Shown: positions 16,101 to 25,746, numbered from the stretch's first letter. The stretch: DNA of 64,000 nt from Roseiarcus sp963770035 (GCA_963770035.1 CAVYON010000026.1:256260-320259), one strand, 5' to 3'. Notes: generated by a model not told the origin, from the sequence alone. A program made the numbers and translations.

Positions 16101-17196
16101 GGCTCGATGCGCTGAGCGCCGGCCTGTCGAAACCGGGCGGGATCGTCCGACGCGACTTGAATTGGACGCCGGGCAAGGATTGATAGATCGACAGATAGTC
16201 GCGGGCGACCCGCTCGGCGGTGAATTGGGCGTCGAAACAGGCCCTCACCGCTCGACGGTCGAGGTCGCCGACGCGTTGCGCCGCCGCCACGGCCTCGTCG
16301 ACGGTCTCCACCAGGAAGCCGGACCGGGCGTCGTCGATGATTTCGGGGGTCGATCCGCGGCGGAAGGCGATCACCGGCGTGCCGCAGGACATGGATTCGA
16401 TCATCACCATCCCGAACGGCTCCGGCCAGTCGATCGGAAACAGCAGCGCCTTCGCTTGGCCGAGGAACTGAGCCTTCTGCTTTTCATCGATCTCGCCGAT
16501 GAACTCGACCATCGGATTGCCGTCGACCATCGGCTTGATCCGCTGGGTCCAGTAGTCTTGGTCGACGCGGTCGATCTTGGCCGCAATCTTCAGCCGCACG
16601 CCAGCCCGGGTCGCAATCTCGATCGCTCTGTCGGGGCGCTTTTCCGGAGAAATCCGCCCGAGAAAGGCGAAGTAGCCGCCATCCTTCGGCGCCGCATGGA
16701 ACGGCAGCAGATCGCGCGGAAGGCCGTGGTAGACCATGCCGGCCCAGTTCACCGGCGGCATGGGCCTACGCTGGTCGAGCGAAATCGACACCAGCGGCGC
16801 GCCGGAGAAGACGGAATAGAGGCGTCGGCTTTCGGGCATGTCAAGCCGACCGTGCAGCGTCGTCACGGTGCGGTCGACGAAGTCGCGGATCAGCGGATAG
16901 TGCAGCACGTCCACGTGAAAGTGAAGAACGTCGAACTCGTGCGCCATCTCGCGCACGGCGTCGAGCATCACGATGTGGTGGGGCACCGGGTCCTTGACGC
17001 GAGGGTCGAGCCGCAGGGCGGTGTCGCAGAACGAAAGCAACCGCGCCGACGTCACCGAATCGCCGCTGGCGAACAGCGTCACGTCATGGCCGAGCCGCAC
17101 CAGTTCCTCGGTCAGGTAAGAAACGACGCGCTCGGTGCCCCCGTATTGGCGGGGCGGAACACTTTCGGCCAGGGGGGCAATCTGCGCGATCTTCAT
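16087..17196 (-). CDS. Glycosyltransferase family 4 protein
   Basis: A 369-residue GT4/GT-B glycosyltransferase using an activated sugar. It starts MKIAQIAPLAESVPPRQYGG, the usual donor-side opening (IAPL...P...YGGTERVV). The C-terminal Rossmann half has FLGRISPEKRPDRAIEIA and PIDWPEPFGMVMIESMSCG with the EPFG...E catalytic pattern. The ATG at 17196 is chosen over a longer frame because the domain begins there. It converges on the debranching enzyme, which hints at polysaccharide or osmoprotectant metabolism. Acceptor unknown. Confidence 0.88.
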   Translation of the reverse strand: MKIAQIAPLAESVPPRQYGGTERVVSYLTEELVRLGHDVTLFASGDSVTSARLLSFCDTALRLDPRVKDPVPHHIVMLDAVREMAHEFDVLHFHVDVLHYPLIRDFVDRTVTTLHGRLDMPESRRLYSVFSGAPLVSISLDQRRPMPPVNWAGMVYHGLPRDLLPFHAAPKDGGYFAFLGRISPEKRPDRAIEIATRAGVRLKIAAKIDRVDQDYWTQRIKPMVDGNPMVEFIGEIDEKQKAQFLGQAKALLFPIDWPEPFGMVMIESMSCGTPVIAFRRGSTPEIIDDARSGFLVETVDEAVAAAQRVGDLDRRAVRACFDAQFTAERVARDYLSIYQSLPGVQFKSRRTIPPGFDRPALSASSLRSS

Positions 17197-17454
17197 GGTT
17201 GCGTCTTTCTGTTGATCCGAAATCTGGACTTGAAACCACGGAACTCCCGAGCCGGCGCTCTCGTTCCAATAGACGCCGGCGGCCTGGAATTGGAACTGCA
17301 GAAGCATCGGCTTGGTGGGGCGCCTCCGCAAGAACGGTCTGGCGCGGCCTGTCTCGCCCAGTCGCAAATATTAAACGCATAATTAGTGTAAATCATACGG
17401 ACAGATGGGGCCGGCTAAGCGTTACAAAGTTGCACATTTATGCACTTAAGGCCT

Positions 17455-17485
17455 TGAAAAGGCGCGCACGGCGGAAACCGTGCGC
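17455..17485 (-). terminator. Rho-independent terminator of the folE-DHFR-like operon
   Basis: A perfect eight-base stem (GCGCACGG/CCGTGCGC at 17464-17471 and 17478-17485) with a six-base loop, followed on the minus strand by TTTT. It lies about 25 bases past the stop at 17510. Confidence 0.6.
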
Positions 17486-17509
17486 AATCCGCCAACCCAC
17501 GAGGCCGCC

Positions 17510-18067
17510 TCAGCCCCGCGTCCAGTCCGTCAGGGTCACGCCTCGGCCCAGCCCGACCGTCGGCCCCTGGCATAGGCCGGCGCTGCGAAGGCACGCGTCG
17601 GGCTCGCCGCCAAAGCGATTGTGGACGAACAAAGGCAGTCCGCCGGGGACGCGCACATCGACCGCGCGGCAGAGGTGGAAAACGTCGTAACCGAGGTCGA
17701 GAAAGAAGCTGTACACCAGCGGCCCGCCGATGGCGGCGACCGCGCCGCGCGCGACGCCGAGCGCATCAAGGGCCTGGGCAAGCGACGCGCCGGCCGGGTT
17801 CCACAAGCGCGCGAGCGGGTTCACCGGGTCGGAGGCGACGCCGGCGACCGACCGGGTCAAGATCAGGCGGCGGCGCCAGGGGGTCTTCGGCTGGATCTCC
17901 TGCGAGTGGCGGCCATGGATAACCGCCTCGATGCGCTCGAGCTCGGCCTCGAAATAGACCTTGTCCGCATCGAGCTGGAGCGCGAGCGGCATGACGCCGG
18001 TTGCGTCGGCGATCATGCCGTCGGCCGAGGCGATGGCGTAACCCTCGATGCGGTAGGGACCGATCAT
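17510..18067 (-). CDS. RibD/DHFR-domain protein
   Basis: A 185-residue dihydrofolate-reductase-like protein of the RibD C-terminal type. It opens IEGYAIASADGMIADATGVMP, the family's strand with the Ala-Ser-x-Asp-Gly turn. RRLILTRSVAGVASDP and AAIGGPLVYSFFLDLGYDVFHLCR follow, where GGP marks the NADPH-binding loop. It begins eight bases after folE, so the two are cotranscribed. That suggests a pterin reduction step. A DHFR role is likely but not proven. Confidence 0.8.
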   Translation of the reverse strand: MIGPYRIEGYAIASADGMIADATGVMPLALQLDADKVYFEAELERIEAVIHGRHSQEIQPKTPWRRRLILTRSVAGVASDPVNPLARLWNPAGASLAQALDALGVARGAVAAIGGPLVYSFFLDLGYDVFHLCRAVDVRVPGGLPLFVHNRFGGEPDACLRSAGLCQGPTVGLGRGVTLTDWTRG

Positions 18068-18075
18068 GCGGGCCG

Positions 18076-18681
18076 CTACTCGGTCTTTTCGGCGTTGACC
18101 AGCGCCAGGAATTCGGCGCGCGTGAGCGGGTTGTCGCGGAAGACGCCGAGCATGCGGCTGGTCACGAGGTCGGCGCCGCGCTTGTGGATGCCGCGGCTGA
18201 TCATGCAATGGTGGGCGGCCTTCACCACCACCGCGACCCCGTGCGGATTGAGCACCTCCTCGATGGTGTTGGCGATCTGGGCGGTCAGGCGCTCCTGGAT
18301 CTGCAGGCGCTTGGCGAAGATCTCGACCACGCGGGCGAGCTTCGAGATGCCGACCACCCTCTTGTCGGGGATGTAGCCGACCCAGGCGCGCCCGATGATC
18401 GGCGCCACGTGATGCTCGCAGTGGCTCTCGAAGGTCACGCCACGCAGCACGATCATCTCGTCGTAGCCCTCGACCTCCGAGAAGGTCTTGCGCAGCACCT
18501 GGGCCGGGTCTTCGTCGTAGCCGGCGAAATATTCGCGGAAAGCGCGCCTGAGCCTGTGGGGCGTCTCGCGCAGGCCATCGCGATCCGGGTCCTCGCCGAT
18601 CCATTTGAGCACCGTGCGGAACGCCTCTTCGACCTCTGGGCCGCTGATTCCATTGCCGCCGACTTCGAGCTTTTCCGTCAT
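18076..18681 (-). CDS. folE: GTP cyclohydrolase I
   Basis: A 201-residue FolE, which converts GTP to 7,8-dihydroneopterin triphosphate, the first step of folate and tetrahydropterin synthesis. Zinc ligands sit in SHCEHHVAPIIGRAWVGYIP (Cys88, His91) and a later AHHCMISRGIHK. LQIQERLTAQIAN is also typical. The ATG at 18681 is preferred over 18687 because GGAAGG lies six bases before it. It is first gene of an operon with a DHFR-like gene. Confidence 0.96.
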   Translation of the reverse strand: MTEKLEVGGNGISGPEVEEAFRTVLKWIGEDPDRDGLRETPHRLRRAFREYFAGYDEDPAQVLRKTFSEVEGYDEMIVLRGVTFESHCEHHVAPIIGRAWVGYIPDKRVVGISKLARVVEIFAKRLQIQERLTAQIANTIEEVLNPHGVAVVVKAAHHCMISRGIHKRGADLVTSRMLGVFRDNPLTRAEFLALVNAEKTE

Positions 18682-18742
18682 GCCCATCCTTCCTTCACCC
18701 GGGCGATTGTAGCCGCCCCGCCGCCATTTCTCAAAAAGGCGA

Positions 18743-20047
18743 TCACCGATAGAGAGCCGAGCGAGTCGGCGGCAGGCCGCTCGGACCCCGCACCCGCTTC
18801 ATCGCCAGCGTCTGGTAGACGCCGGCGTTGTTGCGCTCGAAGGCGATCGAGCAGGCGGCGAGATAGGCGAGCCAGACCCTCGCCGTCGTCTCGCCGACCT
18901 CGGCCGCCGCCTCGTCCCATCGCGCCCTGAGCCGGTCGTGCCAGAAGCGCGTCGTTTGCCGGTAATGCTCCCGCCAGCATTCGACGTCGCGGACCTCGAA
19001 GCCGGCGAGCTCGAGATTGGTGAGCGTGCGGCCGATGTAGTCGAGCTCGCCGCCGGGAAAGATATAACGCGTCAGCGCCTGGAACTCCGGCCGTTTCTTG
19101 CCGGTGCGCGCGGCGTGACTGCCGCCCGGGCGGGTGATGGCGTGATGCAGATAGAGGCCGCCCGGCTTCAGGAGACGCTGCACAGTCTTGAAATAGCTTT
19201 CGAAATTCGCGAGGCCGACATGCTCGAACATGCCGACCGAAACGATCTTGTCGAACCGGCCGTCGCCCTCGAGGAGCGCGTAGTCGCGTTTTTCGAACGT
19301 CACCCGGCCGGAAAGGCCGCGTCGCGCCGCCTTCTCGCGGGCGAGCGCAATCTGTTCCTCCGACAGCGTCACCCCGACCGCGGTCACGCCGTAATGCTCC
19401 GCCGCATGGCAGGCGAGCGAGCCCCAGCCGCTGCCGATGTCGAGCAGGGTCTCGCCCGGCGCGAGGCGCAGCTTGCGACAGGTCATGTCGAGCTTCTGCC
19501 GCTGCGCCGTGTCGAGATCATCGGTCCAATCGTGGAAATAAGCGCAGGTATAGACCATGTCCCGGTCGAGCCACAACGCATAGAAGGCGTTGGAGACGTC
19601 GTAGTGATAGGCGATGTTGCGGGTGTTTTCGCTCTCGGAGCCGCCGCTTTCGCGGTCCGGTCCGACCCCTTCGAGCGGCCAGGGCCCGCCGCGCGGAATG
19701 AACAGGAAGGGCGCCAGCGCGCGCAGGGTCGACAGGCTGGCGAGCGACTTGCGCAGTTCGCGGGTGCGGCCTTTCGGCCGGCGCGCGACAAGGTCGAAGA
19801 TCGTGCCGTTGACGAGGTCGATGCGCCCGGCCGCCCACAGGTTGGCGAAGGTCGTGATGTTGGGCCTCTTCAGCAGCGCCGCCACCGCGCCTTCGTCGGC
19901 GATAGCCAGGAGGAGCCCGCCTTCCGGGCAGCGCTCGGGAACCGTCGAACCGTCCCAAAGACGGAACCCGAAGCCCAATTCGAGCCGCCGGTGAATCTCG
20001 GCGAGCAACCGCTTTAGCGAGGCGAGGCGCGATTCGGCGCGGGTCAT
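18743..20047 (-). CDS. cfa: Cyclopropane-fatty-acyl-phospholipid synthase
   Basis: A 434-residue SAM-dependent enzyme that adds a methylene group across the double bond of membrane phospholipid acyl chains. The SAM motif is LLDIGSGWGSLACHAAEHYG, followed by VGVTLSEEQ, VSVGMFEHVG and YIFPGGELDYI. The N-terminal lipid-binding domain (about 1-130) is present, so the length is normal. The ATG at 20047 has GGAAGG upstream. It is divergent from a GNAT gene. The tail after about residue 415 is poorly conserved-looking. Confidence 0.92.
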   Translation of the reverse strand: MTRAESRLASLKRLLAEIHRRLELGFGFRLWDGSTVPERCPEGGLLLAIADEGAVAALLKRPNITTFANLWAAGRIDLVNGTIFDLVARRPKGRTRELRKSLASLSTLRALAPFLFIPRGGPWPLEGVGPDRESGGSESENTRNIAYHYDVSNAFYALWLDRDMVYTCAYFHDWTDDLDTAQRQKLDMTCRKLRLAPGETLLDIGSGWGSLACHAAEHYGVTAVGVTLSEEQIALAREKAARRGLSGRVTFEKRDYALLEGDGRFDKIVSVGMFEHVGLANFESYFKTVQRLLKPGGLYLHHAITRPGGSHAARTGKKRPEFQALTRYIFPGGELDYIGRTLTNLELAGFEVRDVECWREHYRQTTRFWHDRLRARWDEAAAEVGETTARVWLAYLAACSIAFERNNAGVYQTLAMKRVRGPSGLPPTRSALYR

Positions 20048-20167
20048 CTCCGTCCTTCCTTCCCTCGGCGCAATGAGGCCGGCGAGGCTCATACACGATT
20101 CCGCGGCCGAGCGAGGTGGACAGGCGCAACCGAGCGAGGCAAAAAGCCAGAGCGTCAGGGGGTCGAT

Positions 20168-20701
20168 ATGGATCAGTGGCGATGGGGAGGCCTTGTCGTA
20201 CGTGACGCGGCCATCGACGATCTCGACGCCATCGTGACTCTCGAAAACAACTCCTTCCCGGAGGATCGAGTTTCGCGGCGATCGTTCGCATACCACTTGC
20301 GCGACCCGGAGCGCCCGGTGATCGCCGTGACGGTCGATGGGGCGCTTGCGGGCTATGTCTTGAGCGCGCTGCGCAAGGCCGGTCGCTCGATGCGGATCTA
20401 CACGATCGCTGTCGATTCTCGCTTCGGGCGCCGAGGGGTCGGCACGGCGCTGCTCGCGGCAGCGGAGAAATTCGCGCGCAGACACAACCGCCAAGCCGTC
20501 ACGCTCGAGGTTCGCTACGACAACGTCCCCGCCATCGCGCTTTACGAAAAGTGCGGCTACCAGCTTTTCGGCGAGCATGAGGATTATTATACCGATGGGG
20601 CGACCGCGCTCCGTTACAGGAAAGCGCTCGATCGCGGACGTCTCGGCGCCGCAAGGTCGCGATGGTCGCCGCCGCGCAAGACGCCGCCGCGACTCGCCTG
20701 A
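20168..20701 (+). CDS. GNAT-family N-acetyltransferase (RimI-like)
   Basis: A 177-residue acetyltransferase using acetyl-CoA. MRIYTIAVDSRFGRRGVGTALL contains the Q/RxxGxG/A acetyl-CoA loop (RRGVG), and VRYDNVPAIALYEKCGY is the typical RimI-like C-terminal motif. The last 25 residues are Arg/Pro rich. It lies just upstream of cysD on the same strand with a 67-base gap. Substrate unknown. The start is an ATG after a divergent promoter region shared with cfa. Confidence 0.85.
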   Translation: MDQWRWGGLVVRDAAIDDLDAIVTLENNSFPEDRVSRRSFAYHLRDPERPVIAVTVDGALAGYVLSALRKAGRSMRIYTIAVDSRFGRRGVGTALLAAAEKFARRHNRQAVTLEVRYDNVPAIALYEKCGYQLFGEHEDYYTDGATALRYRKALDRGRLGAARSRWSPPRKTPPRLA

Positions 20702-20768
20702 CCGGACGGGCGCTGGTTGCGCCGCCGTCCGAAAACCCATAGGAACGCCTTTCCTTGCGGAAACCCCT

Positions 20769-21677
20769 ATGACAAAAGCCTTGCCCGCGCATCTGAAGCG
20801 CCTTGAAGCGGAATCAATTCACATAATGCGAGAGGTTGTTGCAGAGATGCGCAATCCGGTTATGCTGTATTCGATCGGCAAAGACTCGAGCGTGATGCTT
20901 CACGTGGCGATGAAGGCCTTCCATCCGGCCAAGCCGCCTTTCCCCCTGCTGCATGTCGACACGACCTGGAAGTTTCGCGAGATGATCGCCTTTCGCGACG
21001 CCACGGCGCGAAGGCTCGGGCTCGACCTCATCGTCCACGTCAACCAGGACGGCGTTCGGCGGGGCATATCGCCGATTGCGTCCGGCTCGCAGGTGCATAC
21101 CCACGTGATGAAGACCGAGGCCTTGCGGCAGGCGCTCGACAAGGGCGGCTTCGACGCAGCCTTTGGCGGCGCGCGGCGCGACGAGGAAAAGAGCCGGGCC
21201 AAGGAGCGCATCTTCTCGCATCGCTCGGCCGCCCACGCCTGGGATCCGCGAAACCAGCGCCCCGAGTTGTGGCGGCTGTTCAATACCCGCCTTCGCGACG
21301 GCGAGTCGATGCAAGTCTTTCCCCTGTCGAACTGGACCGAACTCGACATTTGGGAGTACGTGCGCGCCGAATCCATCCCGGTCGTGCCGCTCTATTTTGC
21401 CAAGGCGCGCCCCGTGGTCGAGCGCTCAAATTCGCTGATCATGGTCGACGACGAAAGGCTTCCGCTCGAACCCGGCGAGACTCCGCGCCATCTGCGCGTC
21501 CGCTTCCGCACGCTCGGCTGCTACCCGCTGACCGGGGCGATCGAATCCGACGCCGAGACGCTGGAGGACATCATCGCGGAGATGCGCGCGTCGACCACCT
21601 CCGAACGGCAGGGCCGGTTGATCGACACCGACAAGTCCGGATCGATGGAGAAGAAGAAGCGGGAGGGCTATTTCTGA
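20769..21677 (+). CDS. cysD: Sulfate adenylyltransferase subunit 2
   Basis: A 302-residue CysD, the ATP pyrophosphatase-fold subunit that makes adenosine 5'-phosphosulfate from sulfate. The PP-loop is YSIGKDSSVMLH, then LLHVDTTWKFREM, GGARRDEEKSRAKER and FPLSNWTELDIWEYVR, all standard. The C-terminal EKKKREGYF is the family end. The stop overlaps the ATG of cysNC (TGATG), so they are translationally coupled and act as one complex in sulfate assimilation. Confidence 0.97.
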   Translation: MTKALPAHLKRLEAESIHIMREVVAEMRNPVMLYSIGKDSSVMLHVAMKAFHPAKPPFPLLHVDTTWKFREMIAFRDATARRLGLDLIVHVNQDGVRRGISPIASGSQVHTHVMKTEALRQALDKGGFDAAFGGARRDEEKSRAKERIFSHRSAAHAWDPRNQRPELWRLFNTRLRDGESMQVFPLSNWTELDIWEYVRAESIPVVPLYFAKARPVVERSNSLIMVDDERLPLEPGETPRHLRVRFRTLGCYPLTGAIESDAETLEDIIAEMRASTTSERQGRLIDTDKSGSMEKKKREGYF

Positions 21678-23548
21678 TGGACGAGGCGCTCAGACCCTCC
21701 GCGCTGCCGACGCTGCGTCTGCTCACCTGCGGTTCCGTCGACGACGGCAAGTCGACCCTGATCGGCCGCCTGCTCTACGAGAAGAAGCTCATCTTCGACG
21801 ACCAGCTTTCGGCGCTCGAGCGCGATTCGAAGAAGTTCGGCACCACCGAGGACGACATCGACTTCGCGCTCCTTGTCGACGGGCTCGAGGCGGAGCGCGA
21901 GCAGGGCATCACGATCGACGTCGCCTATCGCTATTTCGCCACCGAGCGTCGCTCGTTCATTGTCGCGGACACGCCCGGCCATGAGCAATATACTCGCAAC
22001 ATGGCGACCGGCGCCTCCAACGCCGATCTCGCCATCGTGCTGATCGACGCGCGCAAGGGTCTGCTCACGCAAACGCACCGCCATTCGATCATCGCCTCGC
22101 TGCTCGGCGTTCGCCACGTCGTTCTCGCGGTGAACAAGATCGACCTCGTCGGCTATGACGAAAAGACCTTCCGCGACATCGCCATCGCCTACCGGAGTTT
22201 CGCCGAACCGCTCGGTTTCCGCTCGCTGTTCGCGATTCCGCTCTCCGCCCGCTTCGGCGACAACGTGAGCACGCAAAGCGCGCGGACGCCGTGGTTCGAG
22301 GGCGCCCATCTCATGGAGTATCTCGAGCGCGTCGAAGTCGAGGACGACCGTCGCTCCGCGCCGTTCCGCCTGCCCGTCCAGTGGGTCAACCGTCCGCACC
22401 TCGACTTCCGCGGCATCGCGGGCACGGTCGCCAGCGGCCGGATCGAGAGGGGCCAGACGGTGGTCGTGGCGGGGTCCGGCCGGCAGACAACGGTCGCGCA
22501 GATTTTCGTTGCCGACGAGGCGGCGGAACGCGCCGAAGCCGGCGACGCAGTCACGCTGACGCTCGCCGAGGAACTCGACATCGCCCGGGGCGATTTGCTC
22601 TCACAAACCGAGAATCGGCCGGAGGTCGCCGACCAGTTCACCGCCAACGTCATCTGGATGAGCGCGGAACCGATGCTGCCGGGTCGGTCCTATCTGATGA
22701 AGATCGGAACACGCACAGTCCCGGCGTCGGTCACGGAACTCAAACACCGGCTCGACGTCAACAATTTCGACAAGCTCGCCGCCAAGCGCCTCGACCTCAA
22801 CGAGGTCGGCTTCTGCAATCTCGCGACCACCATGCCGGTCGCCTACGACGCCTATGCCGACAACCGCGAGACCGGCTCGTTTATCCTGATCGACCGGCTG
22901 ACCAACGGGACCGCCGGCGCCGGTATGATCGCCCATGGGCTGAGGCGCGCGACCAATGTCCATCGCCAGGGCCTGACGGTGACGCGCGCCGCGCATGCGC
23001 AGTTGAAGCATCAGAAGCCAGCGATCCTGTGGTTCACCGGTCTCTCCGGCGCGGGCAAGTCGACCATCGCCAATCTGGTCGAGATCAGCCTGCACGCGCG
23101 CGGCGTCCATACCGCGCTGCTCGATGGCGACAACGTCCGTCACGGCCTCAACAAGGATCTCGGCTTCACCGCCGCCGACCGGGTCGAAAATATCCGGCGG
23201 GTGGGCGAGGTCGCCAAGCTCATGACCGACGTCGGCCTTATCGTGCTTTGCTCGTTCATCTCGCCGTTCCGCGCCGAGCGGCGTCTGGTGCGCGACACCG
23301 CGGCGGAGGGCGAGTTCCTCGAGATCTTCGTCGACACGCCGCTCGAGACGGCGATCGCACGAGATCCGAAGGGGCTCTACAAGAGGGCGCTGGCCGGCCA
23401 GATCAAGAACTTCACCGGCGTCGACCAGCCCTACGAGCCGCCGGACGATCCCGAGCTTGTCCTGCGCTCAGCAGAAGCGAGCGCCGAGGACCTCGCCGGC
23501 CAAGTGATTGCGGAACTGGAAAAGCGCGGCATAATCGCGAGACTGTAA
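21677..23548 (+). CDS. cysNC: Bifunctional sulfate adenylyltransferase subunit 1/adenylylsulfate kinase
   Basis: A 623-residue fusion. The N-terminal GTPase half (CysN/NodQ) has GSVDDGKST at 19-27, DTPGHEQYTRN and NKID, which drive APS synthesis with CysD. The C-terminal APS kinase half has a second P-loop (GLSGAGKST, about 455-463), DGDNVRHGLNKDLGF and FVDTPLE, and makes PAPS. The fusion is common in rhizobia. The pair supplies reduced sulfur and PAPS, the donor a sulfotransferase would use. The only sulfotransferase here, at 44-46 kb, is broken. Confidence 0.96.
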   Translation: MDEALRPSALPTLRLLTCGSVDDGKSTLIGRLLYEKKLIFDDQLSALERDSKKFGTTEDDIDFALLVDGLEAEREQGITIDVAYRYFATERRSFIVADTPGHEQYTRNMATGASNADLAIVLIDARKGLLTQTHRHSIIASLLGVRHVVLAVNKIDLVGYDEKTFRDIAIAYRSFAEPLGFRSLFAIPLSARFGDNVSTQSARTPWFEGAHLMEYLERVEVEDDRRSAPFRLPVQWVNRPHLDFRGIAGTVASGRIERGQTVVVAGSGRQTTVAQIFVADEAAERAEAGDAVTLTLAEELDIARGDLLSQTENRPEVADQFTANVIWMSAEPMLPGRSYLMKIGTRTVPASVTELKHRLDVNNFDKLAAKRLDLNEVGFCNLATTMPVAYDAYADNRETGSFILIDRLTNGTAGAGMIAHGLRRATNVHRQGLTVTRAAHAQLKHQKPAILWFTGLSGAGKSTIANLVEISLHARGVHTALLDGDNVRHGLNKDLGFTAADRVENIRRVGEVAKLMTDVGLIVLCSFISPFRAERRLVRDTAAEGEFLEIFVDTPLETAIARDPKGLYKRALAGQIKNFTGVDQPYEPPDDPELVLRSAEASAEDLAGQVIAELEKRGIIARL

Positions 23549-23586
23549 CGGAGCGGTTTATCGACCTTCCGTCCGGCGAGGCTATC

Positions 23587-24210
23587 ATGCTGACGCTTTT
23601 TTACGCGCCGATGTCCTGCGCGCTCGCCTCGCATATCGCACTCGAAGAGGCCGGCGCCGCGTACGAGGCGCGGCGCGTGGACTTCTCGTCCGCGGAGCAG
23701 ACGAAGCCCGAATACCTGACGATCAATCCAAAGGGGCGCGTGCCGGCGCTGGTCACGGAGCGCGGCGTGCTGACCGAGACGCCGGCGATCCTCGCCTATG
23801 TCGCCCAGGCCCGGCCGGCCGCTGGGCTCGCTCCGCTCGACGACCCGTTCGCATTCGCCCAGATGCAGGCGTTCATGAGTTATCTCTGCTCGACCGTGCA
23901 TGTCGCCCATGCGCATCGCCTGCGCGGCTACCGCTGGGCCGACGATCCGACGGCGATCGAAGCCATGAAGCACATGGTCCCGCAAACCGTCGGCGCTTGT
24001 TTCGACATGATCGAGCGCAAGATGTTTGCCGGTCCCTGGGCGATGGGCGAGCGCTATACGGTCGCCGACCCCTATCTCTATACCCTCGCGACCTGGCTCG
24101 AAGGGGACGGGGTCGATCCGACCGCTTTCCCACGCGTCCTCGACCACCGAAACCGTATGGCCGAGCGCCCGTCGGTCAAGCGGGCGCTGGCGCAAGAAGC
24201 CGCGGCGTAA
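23587..24210 (+). CDS. Glutathione S-transferase family protein
   Basis: A 207-residue GST with thioredoxin-like N-terminal domain (MLTLFYAPMSCALASHIALEE; Ser/Cys near residue 10 as catalytic position of the beta class), INPKGRVPALVTERG and LTETPAILAYVA for glutathione binding, then an all-helical C-terminal domain (GERYTVADPYLYTLA). It begins 38 bases after cysNC and may be cotranscribed. Substrate unknown. Confidence 0.9.
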   Translation: MLTLFYAPMSCALASHIALEEAGAAYEARRVDFSSAEQTKPEYLTINPKGRVPALVTERGVLTETPAILAYVAQARPAAGLAPLDDPFAFAQMQAFMSYLCSTVHVAHAHRLRGYRWADDPTAIEAMKHMVPQTVGACFDMIERKMFAGPWAMGERYTVADPYLYTLATWLEGDGVDPTAFPRVLDHRNRMAERPSVKRALAQEAAA

Positions 24211-24264
24211 GCGCGCCGTCCTGGACGGTCCCGAAGCGCGCCCCGAGCAGACCGGAAGCGCGTC

Positions 24265-25746
24265 CTAGGGCGCAGGATACGTTCCCGATCCACGCCCGAT
24301 CACGCCGTTGCTGGTGAGCACGTACCAAACGCCGCCCCGTCTTTCGATGCGCAGCACTCGACCCGCCCCCGGAATGAAGTCTCCGGGCGCGACTTCCTGT
24401 GAGCCGTAGCGGCTCTCGATGACCGCGAAGCCGTCCTGAACGTCCGAGACGCTGTAATCCCGCATCACGGGTCTTGCGGCGCCGGGTCGCGCGTCGCCGT
24501 TCGGGCCGGGCGGCTGCGCCTTCGCCGACGAGGTCGCGTGTTTCGACCCGGCGTCCGCTTCGGGCTTTGCTGGACCGTCGAGCGCCGCGGCGGTCCTCTT
24601 CTCGAGTTTGTCGAGCCTGATCGCGAGGTCGGAAACCTCCTTGGAAGGCGTTGCGGCTGCGACCTTCTTCTCCAGCTTTTCCAGCTTCGTACCGAGTTCG
24701 CTGAGCTCGACGGAATTCGGCGCCGGCGCCGCCGACTTCTTTTCCAACGCGTCCAGCCGCGCCGAGAGATCGGCGAGGCGGGCGGAGGCGTTCGGGTCCG
24801 ACCGCTGGCCGACCTGATCGAGCCGCGCGCCGTACGTGGTCTCGATGCGATCGAGCCGGCGCGTCACTTGCGCGAGCGCCGCGCTGAGATCGTCGGTCTT
24901 GGAGCGCCCGTCCTCGCTTGCGGCCGAGCCGGTATCGGGCTTCGGAGGCGCCTTGACGAGGTCGCCGCTCGAGGCGGGCGCCGCGGGCGCCTCACTTCCC
25001 GCTACGGCGATGGTCCGTTCGCTTTGCCTGGCGTATATCGCGGCCGCGCCGAGGAGGGCCAGAAGCGCCAGCCCAGCTGCAACCATGAAAGGCTTTCGGC
25101 CGCGCCGCTTTGCCGGCGCCGCAAGGAGCGGCGGCCGGCGATCGTCCGGCTCGACGACCGGCACGACCTCGAGCGGCGGCGGCACCGGTTTCTCCCCGCT
25201 CTCGTCTCGCGATTTGGGAGCCTTGGCGTCGTCAGCCGACGCGGAGCTTTTGTACGGCGCCAGCGCCTCGAACAGTTGCCCTGCGATCGCGTAGTCCTTG
25301 CGATCGAGCGCGGTGAGGGCGTTTCCGATCGCCTCGGCGACGTCCGTCCGTCCGATCGACTGGAACAGCCGCCTCGCCGTCGCATAGTCCCGGCGTTCGA
25401 GGGCCGCCTCGGCGTCGCTGAGAGAGCCGCCTGGCGCCTCGCCGCTAGACGCAGCGACCACAGCGGCCGGCGCCGCAACCTGCCCGGCGGTTTCGTCCTT
25501 TCCGGGCTCCCCCGCCGCGGACTGTGTCGCGGCCTCGCCAGGAGACGCAACATCGGTGTTCAGCGCCGCCTTCGCCCCGTCCTCGGCTTTGGCGCCGATC
25601 GAATCCAAATCGGCTAACGCCTCAGGTCCGTTCTTGATCTCAGATTCGTTCGCCGTCGCGGCTGGCCGCTTGGCGACTTCCTCTGGGTTTTCACGTTCTT
25701 CCGACTGGGAAATCGTCTCGGAAATCAAACCAGCGTCCGACGTCAT
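24265..25746 (-). CDS. Membrane-anchored coiled-coil protein, conserved C-terminal domain
   Basis: A 493-residue protein of unknown function. About residues 1-100 are low-complexity Ala/Glu. Two short repeat-like units (ALERRDYATARRLFQ and ALDRKDYAIAGQLFEAL) resemble TPR-type helices. Next comes one membrane span (MVAAGLALLALLGAAAIYA), then a coiled coil rich in RLDALEKK and LEKLEKK heptads. A small C-terminal domain (MRDYSVSDVQDGFAVIE, PGAGRVLRIERRGGVWYVLT) ends it. The start at 25746 sits close behind a GST gene on the same strand. The layout suggests a cytosolic sensor part and a periplasmic coiled stalk. Confidence 0.7.
   Translation of the reverse strand: MTSDAGLISETISQSEERENPEEVAKRPAATANESEIKNGPEALADLDSIGAKAEDGAKAALNTDVASPGEAATQSAAGEPGKDETAGQVAAPAAVVAASSGEAPGGSLSDAEAALERRDYATARRLFQSIGRTDVAEAIGNALTALDRKDYAIAGQLFEALAPYKSSASADDAKAPKSRDESGEKPVPPPLEVVPVVEPDDRRPPLLAAPAKRRGRKPFMVAAGLALLALLGAAAIYARQSERTIAVAGSEAPAAPASSGDLVKAPPKPDTGSAASEDGRSKTDDLSAALAQVTRRLDRIETTYGARLDQVGQRSDPNASARLADLSARLDALEKKSAAPAPNSVELSELGTKLEKLEKKVAAATPSKEVSDLAIRLDKLEKRTAAALDGPAKPEADAGSKHATSSAKAQPPGPNGDARPGAARPVMRDYSVSDVQDGFAVIESRYGSQEVAPGDFIPGAGRVLRIERRGGVWYVLTSNGVIGRGSGTYPAP

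Noticed and set aside
20048..20740. A 231-residue N-terminal extension of Cfa
   Set aside because: It runs through the divergent GNAT gene; Cfa family sequence starts at 20047 with a good ribosome-binding site.
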